Positions 1-12,021 of a stretch of DNA of 64,000 nucleotides are shown piece by piece; positions within the stretch are counted from its first letter, which is position 1; the number at the start of each line of letters is the position of its first letter. The notes beneath the pieces are model-generated. The model was given only the letters and a program-made list of their open reading frames with translations. It was not told where the DNA came from and did no database searches. This DNA is from Periplaneta americana (Eukaryota > Arthropoda > Insecta > Blattodea > Blattidae), in assembly GCF_040183065.1 (NCBI RefSeq), contig NC_091123.1, positions 7,349,501 through 7,413,500 on the forward strand, written 5' to 3'. Made by a program: the position numbers and the translations under genes.

Positions 1-385
1 ATCGTATGATGACGCAGAATATCTGCATGGAAATATCATATGTACTTCGGTACATTAAAATAATATATATGATATGCGTAAATCACTTCGTGATTTAAGA
101 CGGCGCTTATTCCGTCGGATCCCGGCCAACTAGTCACTCATTACGAGTGCACCTCAGCACATGTGTGGACTTCGATCCTAGGTTCATAGATATCTATGAC
201 GTAGTGCAGAGGGCGGCCACTAGAGGGAACCCAAGAGTTGGAACTTAAAACTGAGACGATTCTTCCGACGCCGGGGTGGAATCCGGTGTGGCTTAGTGGA
301 TAAAGCGTCAGCACGTAGAGCTGAAAACCCGGGTTCAAATCCCGGCGCCGGAGAGAATTTTTCTCCGTTCCATTACTCTTTCATC
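1..385 (+). repeat. tRNA-derived SINE-like repeat
   Basis: Positions 289-352 resemble the 3' part of a tRNA: an A-box-like GGCTTAGTGGATAAAGCG and a B-box GGTTCAAATCC in the T-arm, followed by an inverted GGAGAGA...TCTCC. There is no proper anticodon arm, so it is not a functional tRNA gene. The upstream 1-288 looks like the body of the same dispersed repeat. Its right end, about 385, is where similarity with the P450 downstream unit begins. Confidence 0.6.
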
Positions 386-422
386 GTAAAATGTACTTAA
401 AACAAGATACGAAAGTACAGAT

Positions 423-479
<57 letters not shown>

Positions 480-545
480 GTTTTATTTTCACTGGCAGAG
501 TTAAGGCCATCAGACCTTCTCTTCCACTCATCCAGGATCAAATCA
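423..545 (-). mobile_element. (AAT)n tract plus 3' end of a LINE
   Basis: A pure AAT array (424-478) runs into TTTTATTTTCACTGGCAGAG and a short stretch matching the 3' end of the LINE at 7984-8728 (the AAGGCC...TCAGRCCTTCTC hairpin). The triplet array is probably the old 3' tail of this reverse-oriented copy. Confidence 0.55.
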
Positions 546-559
546 CACACAGAAAAATT

Positions 560-2340
560 CATACCGGTTTACAAATATGGCATTTACAGCAACACTGAAA
601 TTAAAAAAAAAATCATTTGAAATTGATGGAAAGAAGTAAGTCTGACGATCTACCTTCAACTAGTAATTCAGTGCCAGTGGACGGATTTAGCAGAGATCTG
701 TGTGAAATGATGGTGTATACCAGTGATGTCAAAGCAAGCGCATTTTTCTGACCTTGACGTCGTGCGCGGGCAGCAATCGCTAAGTATGGAAAGAGGAAGG
801 GTTGTGTATGTGAATAAGCAACCTGTTGGATTAAGAAAACAGTGGTGCACAAACTTCAAACGGAACGTGAAATTTTATGTCTTTATTTTTATATGGCTTC
901 TTTCTGTTTAATATTATCTATATTGTCTGTGAAACAAAAGTACTAACACTGATTTCTTAATATTGCACTTTTGTTTTAAATCTTAATAACGTAATAGAGA
1001 GTTAAGAAGGAATATTCACTTAAATTCCATAGTATATAATATTATACTGTATTAAGTGGATGAAACACATCATTCATAAAGAAAGTGATATTCTAAAGAA
1101 AGAGATAGAGTATGACATGATAAGTTGGAATTTATATTGATGGTATCTTTAACCTTACAAAAGTAATCAATAAACTAATCAAAACAATATTACAGTACAC
1201 AGCAAAATTACCTAGGTACTGTATCTGTTTTAAGTGTAACTAATATTACATAACAAAACTCTTATCACATTATGCTTTTAAGGTGATTTTTGTGAGCAAC
1301 TTCCTATCATCAGAATATTAAATTATTTTCTCGAAATCTGCTGAACCTATAGAGTTGACATTTTTACAAAAGATGGGCACGTATCTTTTGCTTGTGATGT
1401 AACAGTAGTTGCTTTGTTAATTCATTTCCTTACAAACAATTTCCATGCTAATATTTTCAAAATTTTCAATACACTATCTTCAGTAATACGTATATACGGT
1501 ATATTAGATTTACGAAAACATTCTGTAAGGCTACTAAATAAATAGGCCTGTACCTGAAAATTTCACTTTTCTATACGAAAAGTTGAGAAAATATTTCTTT
1601 TGAATATAAAAATCAAGCTTGTGAAAAATGAACATTAAAATTAAAACTTACATTCTTATAATGCACTTATACTTCTCAGGCAAATCTAAAAATTAACATG
1701 GATACAGTTTTAATAAGTTCTCTTCCCTTTACCTATTGAATCAGTGCTGGCCATCCCTGAATATAGCTCGACCAAGCGGCATATACCACCGCTTTCATCT
1801 GTCTCTTTCCTTTCCGCTGTAAGCGCTCAGGCTCTCCTGGGCTCTAAAGCGCGCGCTTGCTCCTGTGGACATCAATTGACATGCCTGGTGTTTACCAACA
1901 TTCCTTTCAACAAAATTGAGGCCAAGCACTTTAAATATTTTATTCGAAAGTACACTTGTACACAAGGACAGTACCTGTGTTATAGTAGTACCGGTATTTT
2001 AAGTTAAATTTTACATTAAATATTATTGTAATATAGGCATAAACATTTCATTCAGGGCAGTACCTGTGATACATTTGTATCGGTGTTTTAAGTTAAAGTT
2101 TTTCAACAAGGATTATCGTAATATAGACATAAATATTGATTTAAGAGCGGTACCTGTGAAATAGTAATATTTGAGGTTTTACATCAAATTTTACATAACA
2201 ATTATTGTAATATAGGATTAAACATATTGTTAAAAGCAGTGCCTCTGATACAGTAACTTTTAAGTTAAATTATTACATAAAATATTGTTGTAATATAGGC
2301 TTAAAAATTCCAACTAGAGTAGTGCCTGTGAGGCGGTAAC
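560..2340 (+). repeat. P450 downstream duplicated segment with transposase-like remnant (unit 1)
   Basis: Positions 600-720 and 1895-2340 match 25260-25790 and 39060-39600. Together the copies encode a degraded region resembling insect hAT/CGBP1-like proteins: a VCNLCK...HLQQH zinc-finger trace (clearest at 25200-25265), then EFSRDLCEMM and a TKLRTKHF-like segment. Unit 1 has about 1.2 kb of extra sequence in the middle (720-1895). Downstream are three or four diverged repeats of a GTACCTGTG...TTTTAAGTTAAA motif spaced about 80-100 bp. Confidence 0.5.
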
Positions 2341-2379
2341 ATTTTAAATTCAAAGTTTACAGAAAAAGACTCTATTTAT

Positions 2380-3520
2380 TCTTTTGTGCGAGATCGTGCG
2401 TATTTGCTTGTTTTCCGCACAGAACTAATACGCGGTAAGTGTGAAATACCACATTCAGTATTCCCAACGTAACACACATATCAATTTCCCTCTTCTTACC
2501 GCTTAAGGGCGACATTCATTTTACTGCTTTAGGCTTTTAACATATTATTTTTAGAGACGTTTAACATAGTAATAATTATAAATTGGAAACTTACCACTGC
2601 AATTTCACCTAAATTGCAATGTTAAGTTTTTAAATATTTGCAAAAATTAAGTAAAGTCTACTACTCCACGAAACTTACTGCATTCCTGATACAAGTAACA
2701 TTAAGATTCCAGATGCCGATGTTATTACTGCAATATGTTATATAAATAATATTGTTAAAATATTAAAATGAAAAATAAATCATTACATAACCTTACCGTT
2801 TGTTTTAAGTTCGAATTTATAGACTGGAGGAAAAAAAAGACAGATGTATATCACGGCCTGCTGGAGTATAGTAAACACAGAAAACATTTTATAGCAACAA
2901 TGTTGAAGAAAGATATTTTGGTTTTCCGAAATTGCCGTCATTAAATAGAAACCAAGATGGGGATTTCATTTCAACTAATTAGAAATTCGTCTTTCAGGTA
3001 TGTAATAAATGATCTTCGCACAAAATAATGTACGATACACGAGCGGTATGTTTGTTTTCATGTTCTCGGAAATTAAAAAAGCTAACTAAGTTTCGCTTTT
3101 TCAATCTATTCCTCCACCATGAAAACGTCAATATACCGCTCTTGTAACGTATATTACTATTGTAATACACATCTCTATTGTTGCAATCATTCTTTAATGT
3201 GTGTGTTTGTTATCCTACATGCAGGAATTGTCTATTTTCTTCGTACATCAGCACGCGCCACTGCTCGTTAAGTAATTTGACTCATTGCACGAACTCCGTA
3301 CTCACTTAACTTCAAAGGATAGTGGCTAAAGTTCCCATATCTACTTATAAATAGGGTTCAGAGATACAGATTTCATTGGCTGTTTGTCGCTTCATTCCCA
3401 TATATGTTACATAAGATGAAATTTTTCCGCTGCTTATGCTCTAACCAATTTGTCTTCAATTTCATGTTCTTAATCGAATGCAGGATGCGGTATGAAAATC
3501 ATAATTTCAGGTCATCGTAT
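2380..3520. other. AT-rich flank downstream of P450 copy 1
   Basis: No gene seen. Positions 3180-3520 match 26520-26850 and 39860-40220 and are part of the duplicated unit; the rest is AT-rich and unrecognised. Confidence 0.5.
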
Positions 3521-3527
3521 TACGTAA

Positions 3528-6318
3528 TCAGGTGTGTCTGATGAAAGTCATCGGAATCTTTTCTTTTGGCGACAGGCTGAAAGCCCTGCGGTCTAGACTA
3601 AGGGGGATGGGTGTATCCTTGCAGGGCGCCACCTCGTATCTGGATAAGATGTGGACCAATCCCGTCTTCACCTGCATCAAGCCAAACCGCTTTCCTGTGG
3701 AGATCATAAAAAAATTGTATTATATGTGTAGTGTAAATTGTAATATAAAACAAGGGTCTCTGTGATATGGCTCCAGAATATCGTAATATTATTTTAATTT
3801 TTTTCATGTAATCACTAAAGGTTGCCATAGACAAGAATGCCATGATACAATAAATATGGAGTAAATGCCTTGAGGCTTGTGAAACATGTAAGTTTGTGCA
3901 TCATGAGTTTAGAAATATCTTTATCAGCGGTTCCCAAAACCTGAGTCACGACGCAAGTCAAATGATAATACCCTACTGTGTTAAGTGTGGAAACTTAGCT
4001 GGTTTAGAAATAATATTTATTCCGTTTGAATACTAAATGAATTAACACCTGCCGAGATATGAGTACTTGTTCCTCGACATGATAGGACATTTCCATTAAA
4101 ATTACATTTAGTACATAATATATCATGTGTTAGGAAATTCTTATGTAAATTATATAAGAACTATGTGTAACATGCTTTTATTTACCTAAGCATTTTCTGG
4201 GGCCATCTCCAAATGGCATATGAAGCATATTGGATCGATTCCTTTTGTTGTCTTCTGAAAATCGTTCCGGGTCGAAATTTTCCGGATTCGGGAAGTATTT
4301 TGGATTGTTCTGAATTCCAAAGTTTGAGATGTAGACAGCTGTTCCTGCAGGAAGGATGATAGTTCCACTGCCGTGTGGGTCAGGTATCTCATAGTCTCTC
4401 TCGCACCTCCGGTCCAGGAACGGCAGTACTGGGTACTTCCTTTGAGTCTCTGTGGACAAGATGGGTCCAGACTCAGAGATAGATTCTGGCCATATTAATT
4501 AATGGGTCTTGTATATAGAAATACGAAGAATAGAAGTGAATTAGAACAGTTAAATATTTGATGAGATTATTATGACTTTTTTATATTAATTATCATTAAT
4601 TTGAGTTCTTACAGAAGAAGAGATTTTCTCATGAAATTGCGACCAGTATGTAGAAAAACAAAGAGAACAAAGGGAAGAGGAGTAGAAGGAAAGGATAACA
4701 AGGAAATACAAGCTGAATTAGAGAAATACAAGAGCAAGATAATTACAAGAAGGAAAAAAGAATACATAGAAAACAGTTGGAATACAAGGAGAAGAAGGGT
4801 AATACAGCGATAACAACAGAATGCAAGGATAACAAAAGAAAATTAGAAATTTAACAAGAAAAGTAAGGGGGAACTAGAGAAAGACAATAGCAAGAGGAAT
4901 ACAAGGAGAATAAAGGGAGATACGCGGAAAATAAAGGTAGTGCAAAGAGACAATAGGAGTACAATGTGAACAAGAGAAAAAGGCTAACAAGGGAAATAAA
5001 AAGAAAACAAAGGGAATAAAAAGAGAACAATAGAATACATGGAGAACAAGTGAATACAGGAGCAACAAGAGGAATAGAAGGAGAACTAGAGAAATGCAAG
5101 AAGAACAAGAGGAACCTAAGGGTAACAAGGGGAATACAAGAAGAACAAAATAATACAAGAAAAAGGGGAATTCAAGAAGAACTATGGCAATAGGTGGAGA
5201 GCAAGGGACTACAAGTATAATAGGAGACCTACGAGGATAACAAGGGGAACACACGGAGAATAAGGGGAAGACCACAGGAACAAGTGAAATACTAGAAGAA
5301 AGAGAAATACAATGATAGCAAAAAATACAAGAAGAACGAAAGGAAATAGTAAGGAGAAGAAAATGAAAACAAGTAGACGAAGAATGCTAGAGAATAAGGG
5401 TTAAATAAGAAAGGAAAAGAAAGGAGATGATAATAAGAACAAGGGGAAGACAAAGAAGAAAAATGAATACATTGAGAATAAGGGAAAAGCAAGGAGGACA
5501 AGGGAAGAGAAGGGAAATATAAGGTACACAAAGAGAACAAGCGAGAATAGAGTGAGAAGTAGAGGAATACAAGCGAACACAGCGAGAACCTTTTTATGAA
5601 CGTGGAACTATTGGGATTCCAAAAATCTCGGCAAAAATGTAGAACTAATTGTGCATATGGTAACTAATTCCTCCTAAACGTAGTGGTCTTGAGACATATT
5701 GGACTGATTGTTTTCACTCATCTATTTGTATTATGCAGGAAACAAAATTAAAAGAAAATAAAATCAATTTCGAGGTCATCGCCAATTTATGTTTTTGATT
5801 TGAAAGAAAAATCTATTAAATATTTACTAAAATTGTTGTGTAATCCTTGGATAAAATGACACATAAATTCTGAATAGGAACACAATTGGTCTGATAGAGT
5901 ACGAAGAAATCATTATGCACAGTCGATGAGACAGGAAGGCGGCATGCCAGAAAGACACTTTCCTGGACCAGGGGTGCTGAAAACTGGTAAATCCTTGAAA
6001 ATCTGCACATCATTTTTCGTACCTGCCACCACCATGTCCAGGTAATGCAGTTCCTGTAAGTTGTCATAGGTGAGTTTATTCTGGTGAGGGGCCAATACTC
6101 GGGCTATCTCCTCCCTCACTCTCCGCTGAATGTCAGGGTGCAAAGCCAGCTCGTATAGGGTGAAGCACAGAGTAGTGGAGGAAGTCTCGAACCCGGCAAC
6201 CAGGAATAGGAAAACCTGTGCAACGTAGTCATCACTGTCCAGGGCTGTCGGAGAAGTCATACGGTAGAGATCATTAGCAGAATTCGAAGAAATACATGAA
6301 TAAATGAGTGATGAACAA

Positions 6319-6370
<52 letters not shown>

Positions 6371-6683
6371 TTTTTACCTTAATGTGTATACAAAATGCTA
6401 GAGAATCTTATAGTAGAGATCTGAGGAAGAAATCGGTATGTGTAAGGAAATAACTTACTGGTTTTCGTGCCATTACTAGCGTCCATCTTTTCCTGGTTCA
6501 TGAGCTCATTCAAACGATCCAAGAAGTCGTTGCGCTCTGTGCTATGTTTTTGTCTGTAATTAATAGTGATTGCACATAGTTTGTTATTATTACTAATGGC
6601 TTCGTTTGCTTCGTTAACACAATTCTAACATAGTTAAAGGCCTGTTCTTTCTATGATGATGGTGATAAAAATGATAATAATAA

Positions 6684-6725
<42 letters not shown>

Positions 6726-9700
6726 TTTCTTTCTTTCTTTTTCTCTTTCTCTCTCTTTCGTTCTTCTTTCTTTCTTTCTTTCTTATTAATATTAATATTC
6801 TAGCCCACAACAGTTGTAGAATAATAGGCTAGGACATAAATATAGAAATAATAAACATCAAAGTGGAAACAATAACAATTACATTACATTGAATATTGAC
6901 AAAATTGCACAAATAGGCCTATACAAAAATATTTTATGGGTTAAATTGTTAATATTAAAATGTAATGTTAAAAATGGCAGAATATTAATTCATAATGTTC
7001 TATTCAAGACCACATCTTTCACTGCAAACTCAGCACTATCCAGTCTTTCCTTTTCCATCTTCTCCAAGTGTCCGTATAAGATCCGTGCCTCTTAACAAAA
7101 CAATAACAATTAAAAATTAAGGATTAACTTTGATATTAGTAATAATCATTTACGAATTAAAGAATTGTCGTTACCATAAACAATCAAGTCTATACAATGA
7201 ATAGATTGAATTCACAGCCATGCATGCTGGCATTGTAATGCATCTGGAGACCGGAGATTAGAAATGTTGAATTTCTGTTATAGAAAAGTTTGTAAGCTCT
7301 CACACATTTCATCGGAACACGAAAGCTAACATTGCTTATGAAAGAATCACATGTTATATCACCTTTGAGGACCTTACATAATAGACCATTGAGTTCCTGG
7401 CGTCTGGAATATAAGCTTCGACAATTGGAAGTAATCAGACTATTTCATGACTATTCCCGGAGTCAACTGGGCAGAAATCTGTGTGAAAATAACGAAGTGA
7501 ATTTTCCTTTAATAGGCCTACTTTATAGTTTAACAGAGTCAGTCGTTTTAATTGAATTCCAGACTACAGGTACATACCAATCGAAGTAATGTATAGTAGA
7601 GTATTATAGTCAGTCGAGTGGAATATCGTGACGAGTACCGTTAAACGCTTTCTTAAGGAGTTCCGTACATTTTTTTTTTCATATATAAAAATATTTAGGC
7701 TGTGTCTCAAAGCTCAAGTCCATACTACACACTAGTGACTAGCAACTAGGTGACTTGTGAACTACACACTAGAGAGCTTTGAACATGTATGCTTTACAGT
7801 GACTGTAGTATGCTGGAATCATGGCCTTCTTCACAGACTATTTTTTCTAAAAAATCATGATATCACTGATGATAGCACTGAATTAAGAGGGCAGTGTCCT
7901 AATGCTGTTTCATTACGAGTTCTGTGGAAAGGATAAGGACCTAATATAGTAGTAGTAGTATTTCTACCCTATATGTAGTAGTAGTAGTATTTATTTATTT
8001 AACCTGGTAGAGATAAGGCCGTCAGGCCTTCTCTGCCCCTCTACCAGGAGATTCCAACTACAATATCAACAATAAAATTACAATTAGTATTAAATTTACA
8101 ATTACAATTACAAATAATATTACAGTTAGTATTAAATTTACAATTACAATAAAATCAAAGTACGAAAAGATTACCTGAATAATTAAAGCTAGATAATTTA
8201 TCATAGAGAAACAAAGAATATTTTATATTTACTGAATTACAAATTAAATCTAGATTAACAAAATTGTATAGTGATGAAATTACTGAATATTGAAATATTT
8301 TGTGATAGATTAAAGAAACTATTTACAAGTAATCAATTACTGACCAAGTGCCTAGTAAGTTTTCGTTTGAATTCAATTTTATTTCGACAGTCCCTGATGC
8401 TAGCAGGTAGCGAATTCCAGAGTCTTGGCAGGGCTATTGTGAAAGAAGATGAGTATGAGGAGGTGCGATGGGATGGTATTGTTAGTATTGTTTCATGACG
8501 AGAGCGTGTGTTCAGATTATGGTGGGAAGAAAGGTAATTGAAGCGAGACGACAGGTACGAAGGAATAGAAGAGTTCAAGATTTCGAAGAGAAAGAGAAGT
8601 GAATGTAAATTTCTTTTCTTATCTAGTTTAAGCCAACCTATTGCTTCCAGGGATGGGGTAATATGATCATATTTACGAACATTGCTTACAAAACGTACAC
8701 ACAAATTATGAGCACGTTGAAGTTTCATTTTGTTGTCGCTGGAGAGGTCAGTAATATTTAAAACATCGTAAAGAAAATATTGACAATTCCAATATTCAAA
8801 GTTAACGTTTTATCTACATTATATTTTTCATTATTTCACTTTCAAAGCATCTTTAGATATCATAACCCCAATTGCTGATGAGGTATCCATGTTTGTTTAG
8901 TGAACAAGTCAACAGTCAAGCAAGCATTTTCGTTTACTAGCTACTACGGACTTGATTGCTATTTACTACGTAGCTTTGGATCGTAACTTCTGATGTCACA
9001 TCCGTTTATTTAGTCAACAATCTAGTTCACTTCAGCTGAAAATGCAGCTTTGAGACACGGCCTTAGTATTTGTTAATTATTGTACATTGGAGTTGCACCA
9101 AATGCATGCAGCCAATGCGCTCATTACTGGGCCCATAGTTCCGGCCATTGAACGAACTGTTGACGAACAGAAGAGATTTGCTGCGAATAGTCATGGTGGC
9201 AGGTTTAAGAAAGGGATGTCAGATTTGAAAAGTATTAAATGTAATAAATGCAATTAACAATGAAAATTATACAAGATATTTGAGAAACAGTACGACAAAG
9301 GTGAAATGAATATTTATGTGTAAATTATTTTAGTATAGTTATGAAGTTAATGCGAACTGACAAATACCGTACGTACCTTTAATTTATTGACTTCAAGTAG
9401 GTTAATTCAACCTTGTATATAGGTATAATGCACGTTACAGGGCACTACGGTATATAATGAAGATTTGCTTGATATTATGGGTAGTATGTATATGTTATAA
9501 AAATGATTTGAAGTATATGTTTTGTGTTATGTTAAGGCTCATTCACAATGAAAATTAAACATAACGTAAGCGTTAACTTAAGAATATAAACGTTACGGTA
9601 AAATCAATAAGTCATACCATCATTCACGATGGGAACATAAACATAACCGCAAATATACTTGGTAACCATGGAAACATAACAACGATCCATTTCCTCATAT

Positions 9701-10358
9701 TCTGTCGTATACTTCAGCGCTCCACGATTGTGTTCTGTTTGCAAATCACGTAAGCATAAGCATGAAAGTTTGGAAATGCAAACTTTCATGTTAACGTCTT
9801 ACGATAATGTTTATGTCAATGCTTATGTGAATCATTGTGAATGATCCCATTTGGTAGCCTGGGCGCAAACTTCTGTGTTTATGTTACGGTTATGTTTAAT
9901 TTTCATTGTGCATGGGCCTTTACTTTATTATTTTTAAATATTACGTAGGCCTATATGTTGAAGTAATAGTTGTGGTTATAGGAATAACATCCAATAGATC
10001 CGCCCAAAAAAGTATGCCAAAGTTAGAATTTATTAATTATTTTGAGGAACATCGTGTGACATATAACAACACGTAAAATAAAATGTATATCATGTATACG
10101 TCATGTAAAATTAATGTAGAAACAGGAAATAATGCCACAAAACAAGGAAAAAGCTAATAATTCAGTTCATGGTGTATGCATATGTATGCATATGTTGGTA
10201 AGCCTGGAATCTGGAAAGTAACTATATCGTAAAAGAAGTAAATTTCGATGTAGTTTGAAAGAAAAATATTGTTTATTTTTCATCAATACTCTAAGATATA
10301 TTACATGGTGTTCTTCTTATTTGAAAGTTGTTAGTAATAATTGAATTTTAATGAATAA

Positions 10359-10415
<57 letters not shown>

Positions 10416-11982
10416 TCTTTAAAGCGAGATAAAAGGGGTCAAGAGTGAAATGGAAAGCAACTTTCTTTCCATAGAAACCTATACAATCTCAATTAAAAAG
10501 TGTAATTCCAAAACGCGTTAAGTCCATTTTTATGAAAGGTAGTCGGTCTGCGGACTGAGTGACTTTTCAGATGACATGCAAAACAACACGAACTTTTAGT
10601 CAAGGATTGGCGTTGCTTTCGAAGACAACAATATTACAATATAATGATAGAGGTCTGAAACACAATCATATAATGTATAAATCATAAATATGGCCAAATG
10701 CACATAGCGGGTTTCAGGATCACACTGTTCAATTGACCTATTCCTTTTTTCCCCGTTTAATTTCCTTTCTGGATCTTACAAGGCTGTGCCCATAGGCAAC
10801 GGATAATTTTGTGGATCACACACGAGACATTCACAATTGAGGGACCCACCTGGCGAGGAAAGTCGACGTGGGGACTTCGCTTCAAGATAATACGATCACA
10901 TACTGTATATAAGCAACGGGCAGAACGTTCGGTGTAGTTGCAAAGTAGATTCCAATTTGGCATTCCCCTTTGCAAGTGGAGAGAACATCACACTCGGACT
11001 GGCCGATCTCGGGATTGGAACCCAAGCCATCCGAGTGACAGTCCGAGACGATAACGCCTCGACCAACCCTCTCGTTGTTGGACATTATTCACTTAACTTT
11101 CAAATAACTGTAACGAGTTTTTTTTTTTTTTTGCTAAGAAGGTGTCGCTGTTTATAAACAATGTAATGAAATAAAAAAACGAGGCAATTAGAAAGTTATG
11201 CAGATCTTGCATACATACAAAGTGACCTCGGTTTCCTCATAAATTATCTGTTTCATAACTGATGGTAAACTAACCGTTATAAAATAAAGTAGCTGGTGAC
11301 CAACATTCGATATTCCTTAACATCAAAACAACGTAATTTCAGAGACAACAGCGCTGGACGTACTTCCGACACAGGCTGTACATCTGTTTGCATAGAGAAA
11401 CGGGGATGAGTGACTGATTGAAAAGGCTGGAGAACGGATTCTTAAATTTCAATATAGTAACTTCCTGCCCTGAAGACGAGTCCAACTCAAATTCCACTCT
11501 TGGCTTTGTAGGATGAAATCTACAGTACTGCAAACTTGTCGAGGTCACACTGTGAGGTCGATATGTTAACTCGGAATTTACTTATACATGTTTCCGTGTT
11601 ATAGACATGTCGTTTATACAGGGTGTTGAAGAAGCATTCAGTGTTTTGTGAGGTGTTAATAGTCATCAAAACAACAAACAATAGTTTAAGAAGTATGGGC
11701 TGAAATTAATATCTTTCGAGATATCAGTTCTTGTTCATGAACATCGTAAGAAATGCTCAATGTGATTTCTATTCTCTATAACTCATCCTTCTCCCCTATG
11801 TCTTATGGAATCACACCTTGTTACCCCTTTGTTTTCTGCATTTCTGATATGGTACCCAATTAAAAACAAGAAAAGACTTCGTATTAGAAAATGGATAGGC
11901 TATGTTATTCTTACAATATTAATTAGAAGTTGTCGTTTCATACAAAATTTAATTTTAGGACCCATGGAAATAACGACCTTCT

Positions 11983-12021
<39 letters not shown>

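Noticed and set aside
289-352. Possible tRNA gene
   Set aside because: A- and B-box are present but the anticodon arm does not fold; it is the head of a SINE-like repeat.
1744-2007. 87-codon plus-strand frame
   Set aside because: Its second half is a broken transposase-like remnant shared by all units; the first half has no counterpart and no domain.
3532-3765. Plus-strand small ORF found three times (also 26798-27064 and 40163-40429)
   Set aside because: It is conserved only because it is antisense to P450 exon 6; the minus-strand reading has the splice site, the family motif and the stop.
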